Source: Sulfuritalea sp. (GTDB lineage: Bacteria > Pseudomonadota > Gammaproteobacteria > Burkholderiales > Rhodocyclaceae). Taken from it: 32,097 bases of DNA. Positions 29,658 through 32,097 of the stretch are shown here, one piece after another. The stretch lies in contig JADJQA010000056.1 in NCBI GenBank assembly GCA_016712985.1, positions 1 through 32,097 on the forward strand, in the 5' to 3' direction. Below the pieces are notes generated by a model that saw only the letters and a program-made list of their open reading frames with translations, was not told the DNA's origin and searched no databases. A program made the position numbers and the translations under genes. Position 1 is the stretch's first letter. Each line of letters begins with the position of its first letter.

Positions 29658-29697
29658 GTACATAGGCTGGACTATCTCCCGCACCGGACTATGTCCC
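29658..29697 (+). repeat. Short repeats at the putative end of the recombinase-trio element
   Basis: GGACTATCTCCC (29669-29680) and GGACTATGTCCC (29686-29697) are direct repeats with one mismatch and a 17-bp period. The second is nearly palindromic (GGAC-TAT-GTCC). TCCAG and CTGGA also face each other just upstream. The repeats lie between the broken integrase tail and the first recombinase gene, where an element end with recombinase-binding sites is expected. The function is inferred from position. Confidence 0.45.
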
Positions 29698-29794
29698 GTA
29701 CGTACCTGACGCCCTGATCTACCGGGGCAGGCGACGGATTCGCTAGACATTGTCATCCTCTTTGCCGGGCAATTCCGCCCGCAAGGAGATCATC

Positions 29795-31041
29795 ATGGAG
29801 CATTCCTACGAGATAGCCGATGCGCGGGTCCGCGCGATCGGCGGCACGTCTGCTGAGCACCTCGGCGCGTTCATCGCCTGGCTGGGAAGCCAGCAATATT
29901 CGGCGGGCTACGCCTGCATCGTGGCGAGACACGCATTGGGCTTTGGCCGATGGTGCGAGGAGCGCGGCATTGAAATTGAAGCAATGACTGACGACGACAT
30001 CGAACGATTCCAGCGCAGTCGTGCTCGGCGCCGCTCACGACGCCCTGAGACGCGCCGCCAGGAGCGACAAGCGCTGACACTGCTGCTGCTCTTTCTGCGT
30101 GAGCGAGGGCTCTGCGTTGCCGCTGCTTCATGCACGACGGCTGTTGACCGCGTCGCCACCGAATTCGCGCAACACCTACAACACAATCAAGGGCTGGCGG
30201 CGGCTACCGTTGACACCTACACCAGATTGGCCCGGCAGTTCCTGGTCTGGCGCTTCGGGCAAGCAGAGGTCTGCCTGCATGATCTTCGCCCGAGCGACTC
30301 TATCGCGTTCATTCGACAAGAGTCGAAGCGCATGGCACCCCCGGCTGTGAAGGGTGTTGCCAACGCGTTGCGGTCTTTCCTGCGCTTCTGCGAGTTCCGT
30401 GGCGAGGTCCCCGCCGGACTCGCCGCTAGCGTACCGTCCGTCGCCACCTGGACGACCACGCCGCCGATCCCAAAGGCCATCGCTGCGGAGCACGCACAGC
30501 GCGCCATCGATAGTTGCAACCGATTGACGGCGGTCGGATTACGTGACCGTGCTGTGCTGCTGCTTCTGGCGCGTCTCGGGCTGCGCGCCTGCGAGATCAT
30601 CAGACTGACGCTGGACGACATCGACTGGGACCAGGCGCAACTGCGCATTCACGGCAAGGTGGACGGCAGGGCCTATTGCCGCTACCCGTCGATGTTGGCA
30701 CGGCCATTGCCGCGTATCTGCAGCACGGCCGACCGATCTGTGGGGACCGGCATCTCTTCCTTCGCACCATGGCGCCGATCCGCGGTCTGCTGGACGGATC
30801 GGACGGCGTGGGTTCGATCGTGCGCTACGCACTTAAGCGGGCCAAGGTCGACGCACCGCATCGTGGTTCGCATCAGTTCCGACATGCCTTGGCCGCCCAC
30901 ATGCTGCGGCAAGGCGCGTCGCTGCCCGAGATCGGCCAGGTGCTGCGCCACCGCAGCCCGCAGACCACCAGCATCTATGCCAAGGTAGATCTGGACGCGC
31001 TGCGAACCGTGGTCATGGCCTGGCCCGGGAGTGCACGATGA
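29795..31041 (+). pseudogene. Tyrosine recombinase, first of a trio (one frameshift)
   Basis: ATG 29795 has a strong AAGGAG seven bases upstream. The N-terminal SAM-like DNA-binding part covers about residues 20-220. The catalytic domain has the first Arg in LGLRACEIIRL (Arg264), HQFRHALAAHML (His-x-x-Arg) and LRHRSPQTTSIYAKVD with the nucleophilic Tyr. The frame is lost after HGK (about 30660) and continues in another frame as LPLPVDVGTAIAAYLQHGRP; restoring one base in the AAGGTGG stretch heals it. The repaired protein would have about 415 residues. Its stop overlaps the next recombinase start (ATGA). Three overlapping recombinases in one direction is the layout of RIT (recombinase-in-trio) elements, in which this would be RitA-like. 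Confidence 0.82.
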
Positions 31042-31974
31042 ACACCTTGCGCGAAGCCCTGCAGGAATACATCGAACTGCGCCGGGGGCTGGGCTACAAA
31101 ATGCACGACGAAGGGCTGTTGTTGCCGCGGTTCGTCAGCTTCATGGAAGAGCACTGCGCCGAGCACATCAGCGTCCGCCTGGCACTTGAGTGGGCTCAAG
31201 GTGCGCCAGTACAACCCGCCGAGTGGGCCCGACGGCTTTGCTTCGTGCGCGGCTTCGCCCGCCATCGCAGCGCCACCGACAGTCGCACGGAGATACCTCC
31301 GATCGGCCTATTGCCACACCGATCCACGCGCGCCAGAGCGCACCTGTACACCGAGGACGAGATCAGGCGGCTGTTGGATGCGGCGTTGGAACTTCCTGTG
31401 ACCTGGCCGTCGACACCGCTGCGCCCGTGGGTGTTCCACGGCCTGATCGGCCTGCTCAGTGTAACGGGCGTGCGCCTGTCCGAAGCGCTGAATCTCAAGC
31501 TTGCCGACGTCGACCTCAAGCAGGCCGTCCTGACGATTCGTGGCGCTAAGTTCGGCCAGTGGCGGTTGGTGCCGATCCATCCGTCCTAGCGCGATCTTGG
31601 CCGATTACATCGAACGACGCGCGAAGTTCTTCCCCCACCCGGTCTCCACTCTATCTGTTCGTCTCGCGTCGTGGCACTCGCCTCGACAGCGGCCATGTCC
31701 ATCGAACCTTCTACACGCTGTCGCGCAGCACGGGCCTGCGCGGTTCGGTCGGTGCGAGCAGGGCCACGGCTACATGACTTCAGGCATCGCTTCGCCGTTC
31801 CAGACGTTGATACGCTGGTACCAGACGAGCAAGGAACCTGGGCGCGATGCCGCTGCTGTCGACCTACCTCCGGCACGTCGCGTATCCGGCACCTACTGGT
31901 ACCTGAGCGCCAACCCCGAGTTGATGGCCCAAGCGATGACCCGGCTGGAGCGGCGCTGGGGAGAGTCGTCATGA
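31038..31974 (+). pseudogene. Tyrosine recombinase, second of a trio (several frameshifts)
   Basis: The first 183 codons are clean and show a recombinase N-terminal domain and the first catalytic Arg in VTGVRLSEALNLKLADVD. A stop at 31587 follows a probable base loss. The coding then moves between frames: AILADYIERRAKFF (about 31590-31640), YLFVSRRGTRLDSGHVHRTF (about 31650-31710), LHDFRHRFAV (His-x-x-Arg, about 31770-31800), and RVSGTYWYLSANPELMAQAM with the catalytic Tyr region (from about 31877). At least four indels are needed. The ATG overlaps the first recombinase and the stop overlaps the third gene. Confidence 0.8.
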
Positions 31975-32097
31975 GTGGCCAACCCAACTTTGGTGGTCTC
32001 CTGGAGCGGTTCTTCACCCAGCGCCTGATGCAGCAGCGCCGGGCCAGTGCGCACACGATTGCCTCGTACCGCGACACATTCAAGATGCTGCTGCAAT
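31971..32097 (+). CDS. Tyrosine recombinase, third of a trio (N-terminus only)
   Basis: ATG 31971 overlaps the stop of the second recombinase (ATGA). The visible 42 codons read like the start of a core-binding domain: LLERFFTQRLMQQRRASAHT, then IASYRDTFKMLLQ. The gene leaves the window at the right edge, so catalytic residues cannot be checked. Position and overlap support a RitC-like third member. Confidence 0.75.
   Translation, partial: MSGQPNFGGLLERFFTQRLMQQRRASAHTIASYRDTFKMLLQ

Noticed and set aside
1..32097. tRNA, rRNA, CRISPR array or riboswitch
   Set aside because: Reading both strands I found no tRNA-like cloverleaf, rRNA segments, regularly spaced identical repeats or known aptamer cores. 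The only tandem repeats are protein-coding VCBS units.

Overview
The window is GC-rich bacterial DNA from a Gram-negative organism. Evidence for this is a TolC-type outer-membrane lipoprotein, periplasmic adaptor proteins, IS66, and a molybdo-flavoprotein operon of the kind common in aromatic-degrading Proteobacteria. A betaproteobacterium is my best guess, but that is inference from gene content and style only.

Layout. (1) 1-4.5 kb: a decayed operon on the minus strand for a three-subunit xanthine dehydrogenase-type molybdenum hydroxylase (FAD subunit, 2Fe-2S subunit, Mo subunit running off the left edge). It faces a broken TetR-family regulator on the plus strand, with a clear palindromic operator between them. 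Only the 2Fe-2S subunit is intact. (2) 4.55-6.98 kb: a full-length IS66-family element with tnpA, tnpB and tnpC. (3) 7.0-8.5 kb: a gene-poor scar with a pair of long imperfect inverted repeats and a run of 14 G. (4) 8.5-29.3 kb, the centre of interest: one minus-strand operon, read from right to left, behind a good sigma70-type promoter at 29238-29267. It encodes a giant protein of about 4,900 residues (LExR-x-LFD motif, DUF4347, many cadherin-like domains, 11 VCBS repeats, no RTX), then a TolC-like lipoprotein, a periplasmic HlyD-like adaptor, a membrane HlyD protein with an N-terminal GAF-like domain, and a fusion of PqqD-like, M50 zinc-metalloprotease and HlyD domains. The last four genes overlap at their starts and stops. 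No ABC ATPase is present. (5) 29.3-32.1 kb: the tail of an older tyrosine recombinase, then the start of a three-recombinase (RIT-like) element running off the right edge.

How the genes may work together: the giant protein looks like a surface or secreted adhesin. The four downstream genes look like its dedicated export or processing machine, built from an outer-membrane channel, two or three adaptors and an intramembrane protease, but without the ABC transporter of a classical type I system. This is the candidate undescribed system in the window.

Caution: the giant gene is split by two one-base frameshifts 150 bp apart, and the oxidoreductase, TetR and recombinase genes are interrupted by more indels. 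Several of these are best explained by a missing single base, so sequencing error and real decay cannot be told apart from the sequence alone.
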